Positions 27,097-35,543 of a DNA stretch of 64,000 nucleotides are shown piece after piece. Location: contig CAWGHW010000017.1 of the NCBI GenBank assembly GCA_963822485.1, positions 1 through 64,000 on the forward strand, written 5' to 3'. The notes under the pieces are model-generated. The model ran no database searches and was not told the origin of the DNA. It was given only the letters and a program-made list of their open reading frames with translations. The stretch is from DASUBV01 sp963822485. Its GTDB lineage: Bacteria > Actinomycetota > Actinomycetes > Streptosporangiales > Streptosporangiaceae. A program made the translations under genes and the position numbers. The first letter of the stretch is position 1, and each line of letters begins with the position of its first letter.

Positions 27097-29133
27097 GTGG
27101 ACGCAGTGGCGCGCCGGAACTGGCTAGCGGTCGGGTGCGCTGTGGTGGCGCCCGCGGCTGTCACGGCGATCCTGGTGCCGCTGCGAGTCAGCTTCCGCCC
27201 CGTGGATGCGGCGCTTGTGCTGGCGGCAGTCGTGGTCGCGATAGCGGCCGCCGGGTTCCGGGTCGCCGCCCTGGTCGCGGCGGTCTCGGCTGCGTTCTGG
27301 CTCGACTTCTTCCTGATTCCGCCCTATCAGTCGCTCACCGGGACCAGCGCCGAGGACTACGAGACGATCGTGCTGCTGCTGGCTGTCGGCGCGGCGGTGG
27401 CGGAACTGGCCCTGCGCGGGCGGCGCCAGCGGACGAGAGCAGGGTCGGCTCGGCGGCATCTGGAACTGCTGTACGAGGCGAGCATGACGATCGGCACGAC
27501 CCTGGACATGACGCGGACCGCGCAGGAACTGGTCCAGGTAGCTGTCCCCGGGTTCGCCGACTACGTCACCGTCGACCTCACCGCGGCCGTGCTGCGCGGC
27601 GAGGACCCGCGAGCGGGCGGCAGCCCTGAGCTGCGCCGGGTGGCCAGCGGCGGTATCCGGCCGGACGCGCCGCTGCGCCCGGAGGGCAGCGTGATCACGC
27701 TGGCCCCGGACGTGGCGGAGGAATCCCGTATCTTCGGCGGCACCCGGTCGCGGATCGAGCCCGACCTGCGTGCCTCCGCCGCCTGGCGGCTGCACGGCCC
27801 CGAGCCGGCCGGGCGGGTGCTGGACCACGGCATCCAGTCGCTGATCACCTCGCCGCTGCGCACCCACGGCGGCCTGATCGGCATAGCCAGCTTCTGGCGC
27901 TCGCGGCAGGCCGGGCCGTATCAGAGCGACGAGCTGGCGGCGGCCACGGAGCTGGCGCTGAAGGCCGCCATCGCCATCGACAACGGGCGCCGCTTCACGC
28001 GCGAGCGGTCCACCGCGCTGACCCTGCAGCGCAGCCTGCTGCCTCGGCGGCTGAGCGGGCTGCCGGCGGTGGAGGTCGCCTCCCGTTACCTGCCGGCCGA
28101 CTCCCGGGCCGGGGTCGGCGGTGACTGGTTCGACGTGATCCCGCTGTCGGGCACCCGGGTCGCGCTGGTCATCGGCGACGTCGTCGGCCACGGCATCCAC
28201 GCCTCCGCGACCATGGGCCGGCTGCGCACCGCCGTGCGCACCCTCGCCGACATCGACCTGCCCCCCGGCGAGCTGCTCACCCGCCTCGACGACCTGTCCG
28301 TCCACCTCACCACCGACGAGCAAGCCGACATTGCGCCAGGCGGCCAGCCCAGCCCCGGCGAGCTGGTCGCCACCTGCCTGTACGCGGTCTACGACCCGAT
28401 CTCCCGGCACTGCGCCCTGGCCACGGCCGGACATCCGCTGCCCGTCCTGGTCACCGGCGGCGGCGCCGCGCAGATAACCTCCGATCACATCGGCCCGCCG
28501 CTCGGGGTCGGCGGCATCCCCTTCGAGACCACCGAGCTGGACCTGGCCCCCGGCACCATCCTGGCCCTGTACACCGATGGCCTGATCGAGTCCCGCCACC
28601 GCGACATAGACCAGGGCCTCGCCCGGATGTGCCAGCTACTAGCCGCGCCCGCCAGGTCACTGGAAGCCGCCGCGGACGCCGTGATCGACGCCATGCGCGC
28701 CGACCGCCCCGCCGACGACGCCGCCCTGCTGGTCATCCGCACCCGCGCGCTCCCCGCCAGTAGCGTCGCCACCTGGAACATCCCCGCAGACCCGGCCATG
28801 GTCGCCGGCGCGCGGGAGCTGGCCGCCGGCCAGCTCCGCACCTGGGGACTGACCCGGGCGGAGTACACCACCGAACTGGTCGTCAGCGAGCTGGTCACCA
28901 ACGCCATCCGGCACGGCGCCCCGCCGATCCAGCTCCGGCTGATCCGTGACCACACGCTCATCTGCGAGGTCACCGACGCCAGCAGCACCGCGCCCCAGCT
29001 GAAACGATCCCCCGCCCTCGACGAGGACGGCCGCGGCCTGGTGCTAGTCGACGGACTCACCCACAACTGGGGCACCCGCCAGGCCCCCTCCGGCAAGACC
29101 ATCTGGTGCGAGCAGCCCCTCCCGCCCGGCTGA
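27097..29133 (+). CDS. DUF4118-GAF-SpoIIE-HATPase signalling protein (PP2C phosphatase / anti-sigma kinase)
   Basis: 678 residues, four modules. Residues 10-110: three to four helices of the KdpD-like DUF4118 type (FWLDFFLIPPYQSLTGTSAE). Residues 125-300: a GAF sensor domain (LYEASMTIGTTLDMTRTAQE). Residues 310-550: a PPM/SpoIIE phosphatase with RYLPADSRAGVGGDWFDVI, VIGDVVGHGIHASATMGRLR, ALYTDGLIESR and the late DDAALLVIRT metal ligands. Residues 560-678: a HATPase_c_2 domain (VSELVTNAIRHGAPP, DEDGRGLVLVD). Such proteins control anti-anti-sigma switches. It is encoded alone, so its partner is elsewhere. GTG 27097 is the likely start; GTG 27106 is possible. Confidence 0.9.
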   Translation: MDAVARRNWLAVGCAVVAPAAVTAILVPLRVSFRPVDAALVLAAVVVAIAAAGFRVAALVAAVSAAFWLDFFLIPPYQSLTGTSAEDYETIVLLLAVGAAVAELALRGRRQRTRAGSARRHLELLYEASMTIGTTLDMTRTAQELVQVAVPGFADYVTVDLTAAVLRGEDPRAGGSPELRRVASGGIRPDAPLRPEGSVITLAPDVAEESRIFGGTRSRIEPDLRASAAWRLHGPEPAGRVLDHGIQSLITSPLRTHGGLIGIASFWRSRQAGPYQSDELAAATELALKAAIAIDNGRRFTRERSTALTLQRSLLPRRLSGLPAVEVASRYLPADSRAGVGGDWFDVIPLSGTRVALVIGDVVGHGIHASATMGRLRTAVRTLADIDLPPGELLTRLDDLSVHLTTDEQADIAPGGQPSPGELVATCLYAVYDPISRHCALATAGHPLPVLVTGGGAAQITSDHIGPPLGVGGIPFETTELDLAPGTILALYTDGLIESRHRDIDQGLARMCQLLAAPARSLEAAADAVIDAMRADRPADDAALLVIRTRALPASSVATWNIPADPAMVAGARELAAGQLRTWGLTRAEYTTELVVSELVTNAIRHGAPPIQLRLIRDHTLICEVTDASSTAPQLKRSPALDEDGRGLVLVDGLTHNWGTRQAPSGKTIWCEQPLPPG

Positions 29134-29216
29134 CCCGCACACCGACCTGGCCGCCGTTGCGTCCGCTCAACTGGGCGGGCGGCGTGCCCGGCGGCCGGCT
29201 GGCCGCGGGGAGATGG

Positions 29217-29639
29217 TCAGGCAGCCCGCCAGCCGCCCTCGGCACGGAATTCGATGTTCAGCGCGCCCAGGTTCTGGCGCCCGAAATCGTCCAGCGGCGC
29301 GAGCTCGTTCTGACCGCTCGGATCGTATAGCCGCCCGATGGCCAGTTCGCGGCCCTGCCCGTCGGCCAGCCTGAAGAACCGTCCGGCGGTCAGGGCCTCG
29401 GTGATGTCCTGGGCGACGGCCTGGCCGGGCCCCGACTTACCGACTGCGGACGGCTCGGCACCGTCATACCCGGCGACCGCGTCTTCGGTGATGACCCAGC
29501 AGTACGGCGTGGTCAGTGACGAGAAGTCGGAGACCAGCGAATCGGGGACCGCGTCGGTTTCCAGCTCGTCCGGCGGGGCCAGCCCAGCGACGACAGGGCC
29601 GGACCGCGGTTCTGGGGAAATCTCGCTCTGACCGTCCAT
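29217..29639 (-). CDS. Hypothetical protein
   Basis: 140 residues from ATG 29639. Acidic, no signal peptide or membrane helix. Phrases such as TTPYCWVITEDAVAGYDGAE and GRFFRLADGQGRELAIGRLY look like a small globular fold. I do not recognise the family. It is convergent with the PP2C gene. Confidence 0.55.
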   Translation of the reverse strand: MDGQSEISPEPRSGPVVAGLAPPDELETDAVPDSLVSDFSSLTTPYCWVITEDAVAGYDGAEPSAVGKSGPGQAVAQDITEALTAGRFFRLADGQGRELAIGRLYDPSGQNELAPLDDFGRQNLGALNIEFRAEGGWRAA

Positions 29640-30120
29640 GCCGGCTCTCGTATCCACGCCTGGCCGGATCATGCCTCCAGGCCTGCTGCAGGCAGCGCAC
29701 CCCGGCAAGGTCCCAGAACCGTGTAGTGCTGTTGGGTGTCGCAGTTCCGCGAGTTATGCGCTCATGGCCAGGCGCATGCCTGACAGCACCTGCGAGCGCC
29801 GAATTCGGATCGCCGACGCCGATGGGCCCTTGATAACCGCCCGCCGAGCTGCCGATCTGCACGGCCACGACACCTACGGTACTGGTCCGATGAGGCACGC
29901 AGATCTGGACCTTCTGTCGCGCTGGTTGTTCCTTGCCGAATACGCGGCGAAGTTCAGCGATCCGGAACCTGTAGCGCCTGGTTACGAGAGGTATGGGAGC
30001 GGTCGGTCTGCGGGATTGTCGGCTTGGCTATTTCCGTGCAATGCAGCCCTTCCTCCGCCAACGCACCAGCGTCTCTGTCCGCCTTGGCGAGATGTCGTTA
30101 CCCTCCCGGCGAAGCAAAAG
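29640..30120. other. Intergenic stretch without a supported gene
   Basis: About 480 bases between the divergent start of the hypothetical gene and the terminator of the secreted-protein gene. Open frames exist on both strands, but none shows a family motif or a good ribosome-binding site. Confidence 0.5.
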
Positions 30121-30150
30121 CGGACTGCCTCTGCGGGCAGAGGCAGTCCG
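30121..30150 (-). terminator. Intrinsic terminator of the secreted-protein gene 30170-30814
   Basis: A perfect 14 bp stem (CGGACTGCCTCTGC and its complement, two-base loop) is followed on the minus strand by CTTTTGCTT, a short U tract. It lies 20 bases after the stop codon of the gene. Confidence 0.8.
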
Positions 30151-30169
30151 CGGCTGACGATCAGCCGGA

Positions 30170-30814
30170 CTAACCCGCCTTCTCGTGCCAGTCGCACGCT
30201 GTGGACTCCATCACATGGGGGAACCACTCCGCGTCGACATCGAGATCCACGCCAGGGGTGCCAGAGCCGTCGGAGCAGACCATCATGGGATGTGGATCAG
30301 CTGGATTAACTCCTGAGTCTCGGTCGGACAGCGACACGTTGATCCAGTTGCCGAAGGAGCCGGGGCCGGGGCTGCCGGCCTGCACCCACAGCTCGCCGTC
30401 GCCGCTGGTCTCGGTGACCACGAGATTGTCGGAGAGGAAGACACCGGCGTATTTCCATGCGGTGTGGGCGTTGCTCAGCTCGACGATCCGGTCGTTCACC
30501 AACTCGGCATTGAGTCCGGTGCCCTCGGTGAACGGGCAGGTCTCGGTCACCAGACCGCTGCCGCATTCGGATGTCTGCCAGGTGACGTCCATGTCCTGGT
30601 TGTTGCCGGGCGTGTAGCCGTAGCCTTTCACGTTCTCGCCCTTGTTCGACACGTTGGCGTTCATGCAGAGCGACGAGCTGAGCTCGTTGCAGGCAACATC
30701 TCCGGCCACCCAGCGCGGGCCTGCGCTGGTCGTGGCGGCGGTAGCGCTCGTGCTGGTCATCAGCACCAGGGAAGCGGCGGCGGCGAACATTAAGAATCGC
30801 GACGCGCGGAGCAT
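30170..30814 (-). CDS. Secreted six-cysteine protein, paralogue of 34246-34885
   Basis: 214 residues from ATG 30814, with GAGGAGG five bases upstream. The signal peptide MLRASRFLMFAAAASLVLMT ends near TSATA. The mature part is acidic, beta-rich and has six Cys: CNELSSSLCM, SECGSG, VTETCPFTEGTGLN, MMVCSDG and ACDWHEK. All six are matched in the protein at 34246-34885, so three disulfides are likely. No catalytic motif is visible and I do not recognise the family. The two genes point away from the NB-ARC regulator that sits between them. A TTGACG box at 30874-30869 with CAGGAT 18 bases on is a possible promoter. Confidence 0.75.
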   Translation of the reverse strand: MLRASRFLMFAAAASLVLMTSTSATAATTSAGPRWVAGDVACNELSSSLCMNANVSNKGENVKGYGYTPGNNQDMDVTWQTSECGSGLVTETCPFTEGTGLNAELVNDRIVELSNAHTAWKYAGVFLSDNLVVTETSGDGELWVQAGSPGPGSFGNWINVSLSDRDSGVNPADPHPMMVCSDGSGTPGVDLDVDAEWFPHVMESTACDWHEKAG

Positions 30815-30864
30815 TATTCCTCCTCGATAAGGGTACTGCCCAGAATCCTGCGGGCCTGACGCCA

Positions 30865-30874
30865 TTGACGTCAA
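30865..30874 (-). promoter_or_regulatory. Palindrome overlapping a possible -35 box
   Basis: TTGACGTCAA is a perfect 10 bp palindrome about 50 bases upstream of the 30814 start. TTGACG could be the -35 element, with CAGGAT 18 bases downstream as -10. It could be a regulator site. The surrounding 30 bases are AT-richer than the window average. Confidence 0.35.
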
Positions 30875-31060
30875 GAGATTATGGAATAGTTTACGAAGCT
30901 ATGAAATAGATGAGCAGACCGAAAGCCGAGCTAGCCTCGATCATTCGCGCTGACTGGTTGCTGGCCTGGGCTGGCCGTGAGGCAGCGTAATGGATCTCCT
31001 CCTCAAGGCCGGTAGAGATAGGGCCCGCGGCGGCGTCAGCCGCTGGCTGCCACATGCCCG

Positions 31061-31243
31061 TTACCCGTGGCTGCGGCGGCCCAGAAAGACTTGCGGCGCC
31101 GGGAGCGGTGCGTAGTAGCCATCGTTATTGATGCAGTAGCTACAGTCCATGCGGACCACCGGCGGACTGCATGCGAGGTGCATGCGGAGAAGCTCAGCGG
31201 TATGGTCGGGTATGGTTATGTGTGGGCGGGTATATTCCCGCAT
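31061..31243 (-). CDS. Possible small protein inside the inverted repeat
   Basis: 60 codons from ATG 31243, with HTAELLRMHLACSPPVVRMD and then CSYCINNDGYYAP. No clear ribosome-binding site. The other copy of the repeat (33882-33972) encodes a similar stretch but stops after MDCS. Nucleotide changes between the copies do not clearly favour silent sites, so this may be non-coding DNA. Confidence 0.25.
   Translation of the reverse strand: MREYTRPHITIPDHTAELLRMHLACSPPVVRMDCSYCINNDGYYAPLPAPQVFLGRRSHG
31117..31205 (-). repeat. Left arm of a roughly 90 bp imperfect inverted repeat (IR-A)
   Basis: On the minus strand this segment matches 33882-33972 on the plus strand at roughly 80 percent, including GCTTCTCCGCATGCACC and GTCCGCATGGACTGTAGCT identically. 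The two copies enclose the NB-ARC regulator gene and face outward. No transposase or terminal target duplication is seen. Confidence 0.75.
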
Positions 31244-31370
31244 TACAGCGCAGCTGGCGGGTGTGATGCTGATAGCGCCAGATCGCGGATGGCGCACGTG
31301 ATCCGCTCGTTAGCTTGGGGCGGGCGGCGCTGCCGCGCTGACTGTGCGACGGCGCGCCGGTGACTGGGCG

Positions 31371-33722
31371 ATGAGCCGCGGCCCGGGGCCGGAGGTGCTG
31401 GGCCGGTGGCTGCGCCGGGCCCGGCTGGCGGCACCGATGACAATGGAGGAGCTGGCCAGCAGATCCGGGGTCAGCGTCCGGGCCATCAGTGACCTGGAAC
31501 GCGGCCGGACTCGCCAGCCGTACCCGCGGACTGTCCGGTTGGTCACCGCCGCGCTAGGGCTGCCTGACTGGGCTCGCGGTGAGCTAGTGCCGCCGATCCG
31601 GGGTGCGGACCGTCCGCCGGCTCCGGTGCCTGACCCGGCGGCGGCAGAGCCTGCCGGGCATTCCGATCGCGTGGTCCCGCGCCAGCTGCCGCCCCAGAGC
31701 ACGTTCATCGGCCGGGCTGGCGAACTGGCGGCGCTGACCAGGCACCTGGATGAGGTCGGCGGCCATACTCCGGGGATGGTGGTGATCTCGGCGATCGGCG
31801 GGACCGCGGGGGTCGGGAAGACCGCCCTGGCGGTGCACTGGGCGCACCAGGTGGCGGCGCGGTTCGCCGACGGGCAGCTGTACGTGAACCTGCGTGGTTT
31901 CGATTCCGCAGGTGCCCCGGCTGAGCCTGCCGAGGCGATCCGCGGGTTCCTGGACGCGCTCGGCGTGACAGCGGAGCGGATCCCGCCGGCCCGGACGCCC
32001 AGGCTGGCCTGTTCCGCAGCCTGCTGGCCGGCAAGAAGATGCTGATCGTGCTGGACAACGCCCGCGACGACGCAGCAGGTCCGCCCGCTGCTGCCGGCCA
32101 GCCCCGGCTGCCTGGTCCTGGTCACCAGCCGCCGCCAGCTGGCTGGACTGGCCGCCGCCGACGGCGCCCGCCTGCTCACCCTCGACCTGCCCAGCCACGC
32201 CGAAGCGCGCCAGATGCTCACAGACCGGCTCGGCGCCGAGCGCGCCGCCGCCGAGCCCGACGCGGTAGACCAGATGGCCAGCCTGTGCGCGCGGCTGCCG
32301 CTGGCCCTGGCCATCGCCGCCGCCCGCGCCAGCACCCGCCCCCGATTCTCCGTTGCGGCGCTGGCCGCCGAGCTCAGCGACATCGCCAGTCGGCTCGACG
32401 CCCTGGACACCGGCGACCCGGCTGCCAGCGTCCGCGCCGTGCTCTCCTGGTCCTGCCAGCAGCTCAGCCCGGAAGCCGCGCGCATGTTCCGGCTCCTCGG
32501 CCTGCACCCCGGCCCCGACATCTCCGTCCCGGCCGCCGCCAGCCTGACCGCAGCCGCGCTGCCTGCCGCGACCCGCGCGCTGCGCGAACTGACGGTGGCG
32601 AGCCTGCTCACCGAGCACCCGGCCGGCCGTTACGCCTTCCACGACCTGCTCCGCGCCTACGCCGCCGAACTGGCGCAAGCTGCTGACGACGAGCAAGCCC
32701 GCAAGGCGGCCACCGACCGGATACTCGACCATTACCTGCGCACTGCGAGCGCCGCGTCGCTGCGTCTCAATGAGTACCGGGAGCTGGAGCCGCTGAGCGG
32801 GCCGCAGCCCGGCGTGCGGCCGGAGGAGATGACTAGCCTGCCGCAGGCGCTGGAGTGGTTCCGCGCCGAGCGGCGGGTACTGGTCGCCGCGGTCAGCCAG
32901 GCCGCCGGTGACGGGTCGGGTACTCACGCCTGGCAGCTGGCCTGGGCCATCGCGCCATTCCTCAACGGGCAGGGATTCTGGCATGACCTGGAAGCAACCC
33001 AGCAGATAGCGCTCACCGCCGCGCGCCGCCTCGGAAACCTGGCCGCGCAGGCCCACGCCCATCACTTCATCGGCTGCGCCTATGACTCGCTCGGCGCGCA
33101 CCAGGAGGCGGCGGAACAGCTGACGACAGCCCTGAGCATCGCCCGGCAGCTCGGCGCCGTCTCCCTGCAGGCACGCGAGCACAACACCCTGGTGCTGACG
33201 TGCATCCGGCAGGGCCGATTCAGTCATGCGCTGAGCCACGCCCGGCAGGCGCTGCGGCTGTGCCGGGCTCTGCAACATCAGTATGGCGAGGCGCACTCCC
33301 TTAACTCCCTTGGCTGGTGCCACGCCCAGCTCGGTAGCTTCCAGGAGGCGCTCACCTGCTGCCGGGAGGCTCTGGCCATCTACCGCGAGCTCCGGCCTCG
33401 CGACATCCGGGGCGAGGCCGTCACCCTGGACAGCCTCGGCTACGCCCATCACCACCTCGGCAACTACGCAGAGGCGATCCCCTGCTACGAGCAGGCCATC
33501 GAGCTTCTCGGAGACACCGGCGATCCTGCTGACCTGGCCGAGTTCCTGACCCACCTCGGCGACGCCTACCACGGCGCCGACGACCACGAAGCCGCCCACC
33601 GTGCCTGGCAGCAGGGCCTGGCCACCCTCGACGGCCTGCAGCACCCCGCCGCCGACCAGCTGCGCTCCCGGCTCGACCGCAACACCGCCACTCAGGATCC
33701 TGCTGCGCCGATGCCGACCTGA
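31371..33722 (+). CDS. HTH / NB-ARC / TPR (STAND) transcriptional regulator, two frameshifts
   Basis: About 784 residues, AfsR-like but without a BTAD domain. Residues 7-65: XRE-type HTH (LRRARLAAPMTMEELASRSG, SVRAISDLERGRTRQPYP). NB-ARC: Walker A IGGTAGVGKTALAVHW, Walker B KKMLIVLDNARDD, then CARLPLALAIAAARA and YAFHDLLRAYAAELA. The C-terminal 300 residues form TPR repeats (HFIGCAYDSLGAHQEAAEQL, LDSLGYAHHHLGNYAEAIPC). Frames change near 32000 and 32078, with a short piece in another frame between them. ATG 31371 is chosen; GTG 31344 is possible. It lies centrally between two outward-facing secreted-protein genes and is the likely regulator of them. Confidence 0.82.
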
Positions 33723-33881
33723 CCGGCCATCCGTCAGGCAACCCTGCAGATCAGTCGGGTTCCGCATCCGGATTCAGATGACAGCGACCAATAACCGCCC
33801 GATTGAGACGGCTATCGAGCTGCCGAAGATCACCAGTTGAGGCTTACATATCGGGCTGTTCTGCACCAACGCGTTGCCCGG

Positions 33882-33972
33882 CCATACCGCTCAGCTTCTC
33901 CGCATGCACCCCGCCGGTAGTCTGCCGGTAGTCCGCATGGACTGTAGCTAGCGCATCGATCACGATGGCCAT
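33882..33972 (+). repeat. Right arm of the inverted repeat (IR-B)
   Basis: Matches the minus strand of 31117-31205. The remaining parts of 33723-34245 (520 bases between the regulator stop and the next gene) hold no supported gene. They are AT-richer than average, which fits promoter DNA for the secreted-protein gene at 34246. Confidence 0.7.
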
Positions 33973-34245
33973 ATACCGGAGCCCGCAAGGAACGGAGGCC
34001 ATGTCTAGTGTCCTTGGTCCGCAGCCCTAAATGGATGCCATATGTGACGCCTGCCGTGCCCGTTACCATGGCCGCAGTATCAGTCGGTTGTTAGCGGCCC
34101 TCGTGCATTGCGATCATGAACACTGCCAGTCTTGCTGGTAGTGCCGAATTTCCTTAGATGGCGGAGAGCGTGGTCAGCTTGCTTAATTCGCTGATCTTCT
34201 GCAGCCTTTTTGCGACAAGTAATTCCAGTTCGGGAGGAGATCATT

Positions 34246-34885
34246 GTGCAACGCAGGATTGTGGTTGTACTGGCGGCTATCTCAGCAGTAACGGCAGTGG
34301 GCTTCGGCAGCGTGGCACCGGCCAGGCGCCAGCAGCAGCCACCAGGCGGCGGGGGCCGCGGTAATGGTGCCCGATGCCGGGTTCGTGGACGGCATCCTGT
34401 GCAATATCCAGACGACGTCGCTGTGCATGAGCGGCGATGACGGTTCTGGAGGCCTGATCACGAGTCGTCACTACACGTCGGGCAGTGCCGCGCAGGACAT
34501 GTTCGTCACGCAGTCGACTTCGATCTGCGGCGCCGGGAAAGTCACCGAAACCTGTCCTTTCGTAATCGGCAGCGGCCTGAACAATCACTTCGACAGCCAG
34601 CCGATCGTGTTCATCGGCAACTTCGAGAATCAGATGCTGTACTACGCGGATCCGAACTCCGGCGACAACCTGCGGGAAGGGAGCCGCGGCGACGAGTTCG
34701 TGCTGAGTGCGGACCTGTCAGGGGCGGACGCGGGATCTCAGCTTGTCGATGTCGAGGTGACGAATGCGCTGCCCGCCAATACGACGCCCTGGGGAGCCTG
34801 CACGACCGGCCTCGGCAATGCCGTCTCGGTAGACGTTCTCTCTGGCGCAGGCAACCCTTGCGTGTGGACCAAGCAGCCGAGCTGA
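34246..34885 (+). CDS. Secreted six-cysteine protein, paralogue of 30170-30814 (one frameshift)
   Basis: About 213 residues. GTG 34246 follows GGGAGGAG (34232-34239) and opens the signal peptide QRRIVVVLAAISAVTAVGFG ending SVAPA. The frame changes near 34322, right after the signal. The mature part has six Cys at the positions of its paralogue: CNIQTTSLCM, SICGAG, KVTETCPFVIGSGLN, GACTTG and PCVWTK. It is acidic and beta-rich without a catalytic signature. It points away from the NB-ARC regulator, opposite to its paralogue. Role unknown; perhaps a secreted inhibitor, toxin-like or structural protein (pure inference). Confidence 0.7.
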
Positions 34886-34898
34886 CGCGCAGGCGACA

Positions 34899-34939
34899 CG
34901 GAGGCCCTCGCTCAGCCTGATCCAGGGCGGGGGCCTCCG
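34899..34939 (+). terminator. Hairpin after the secreted-protein gene
   Basis: CGGAGGCCC at 34899-34907 pairs with GGGCCTCCG at 34931-34939 across a 23-base loop, 14 bases after the stop codon. There is no T run, so termination is likely but not certain. Confidence 0.5.
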
Positions 34940-35543
34940 GCTTGCGGGCACTCCCATCCTGTGTGCTCAGGGCTCGGCTCCGGCTTCTCCCTCTTCCTCG
35001 GCACGCCGTGCGTGGTCATCACGGCACCTCTCCAACGAGCGGATGTGCATTACGGGGAGCGCCTAAGTATGCGTATCCGCGAGTGCACTACTTTCAGGCA
35101 TGAGCGAGCGTTGAGCGGCACACGGCAAGCGCAAATCATCCAGCTTTGCGCCAGCCAACAGTTACGTCGGCAGACGGCCGGCGACGAGCGGCGGCTACGC
35201 ATGCGGCCGCGGAGGTTCGACTCCTGTCCGAGGATCGTGCATGGTGGGCTTGGGCCGTCGACCGACTGCTGGGCGGTGTCGTGACATCGTTGCCGCCGCA
35301 GGCTCTGGGACTCTTGCGCCCGGGGCGCCGGGCCGGAGGCGATGGACGCCTCATCGGCCTCGGTGCGCACAGGCTGCGGCGCCACGCGGACGATCACCGC
35401 CAGTACCGGAGTCGGGTCGGCGGACGGATGGCCCGCGTCGTCATGTTTCCGCGGTCGGCCCTGAAGGCGTTCTTCGCGATCCTGAGCAAGCCGGTCCTGG
35501 GTCGCGCGGCAGCCATGTCGGATCCAAAGTGCATCATGGCGGT
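34940..35543. other. Intergenic stretch without a supported gene
   Basis: About 600 bases. Frames on the plus strand (for example 35146-35553) show no family motif and poor start context. The segment probably carries the promoter of the GntR-type gene, but I cannot place it. Confidence 0.45.

Noticed and set aside
29638..30309. Open frame of 223 codons on the plus strand
   Set aside because: It crosses the terminator and the 3' end of the secreted-protein gene on the other strand and has no recognisable domain.
31371..33722. STAND protein as an antiphage (Avs-like) defence gene
   Set aside because: It has an N-terminal HTH and C-terminal TPR like AfsR-type regulators and no nuclease, protease or membrane effector domain, so regulation is the simpler reading.
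31584..33767. Long open frame (727 codons) on the minus strand
   Set aside because: It mirrors the NB-ARC/TPR regulator gene, has low-complexity Gly/Gln/Arg composition and no start context; the plus strand carries clear Walker and TPR motifs.
35205..35240. tRNA-like T-loop (GGAGGTTCGACTCC)
   Set aside because: The stem is only four pairs with a six-base loop, and no acceptor stem, D-arm or anticodon arm can be folded around it.
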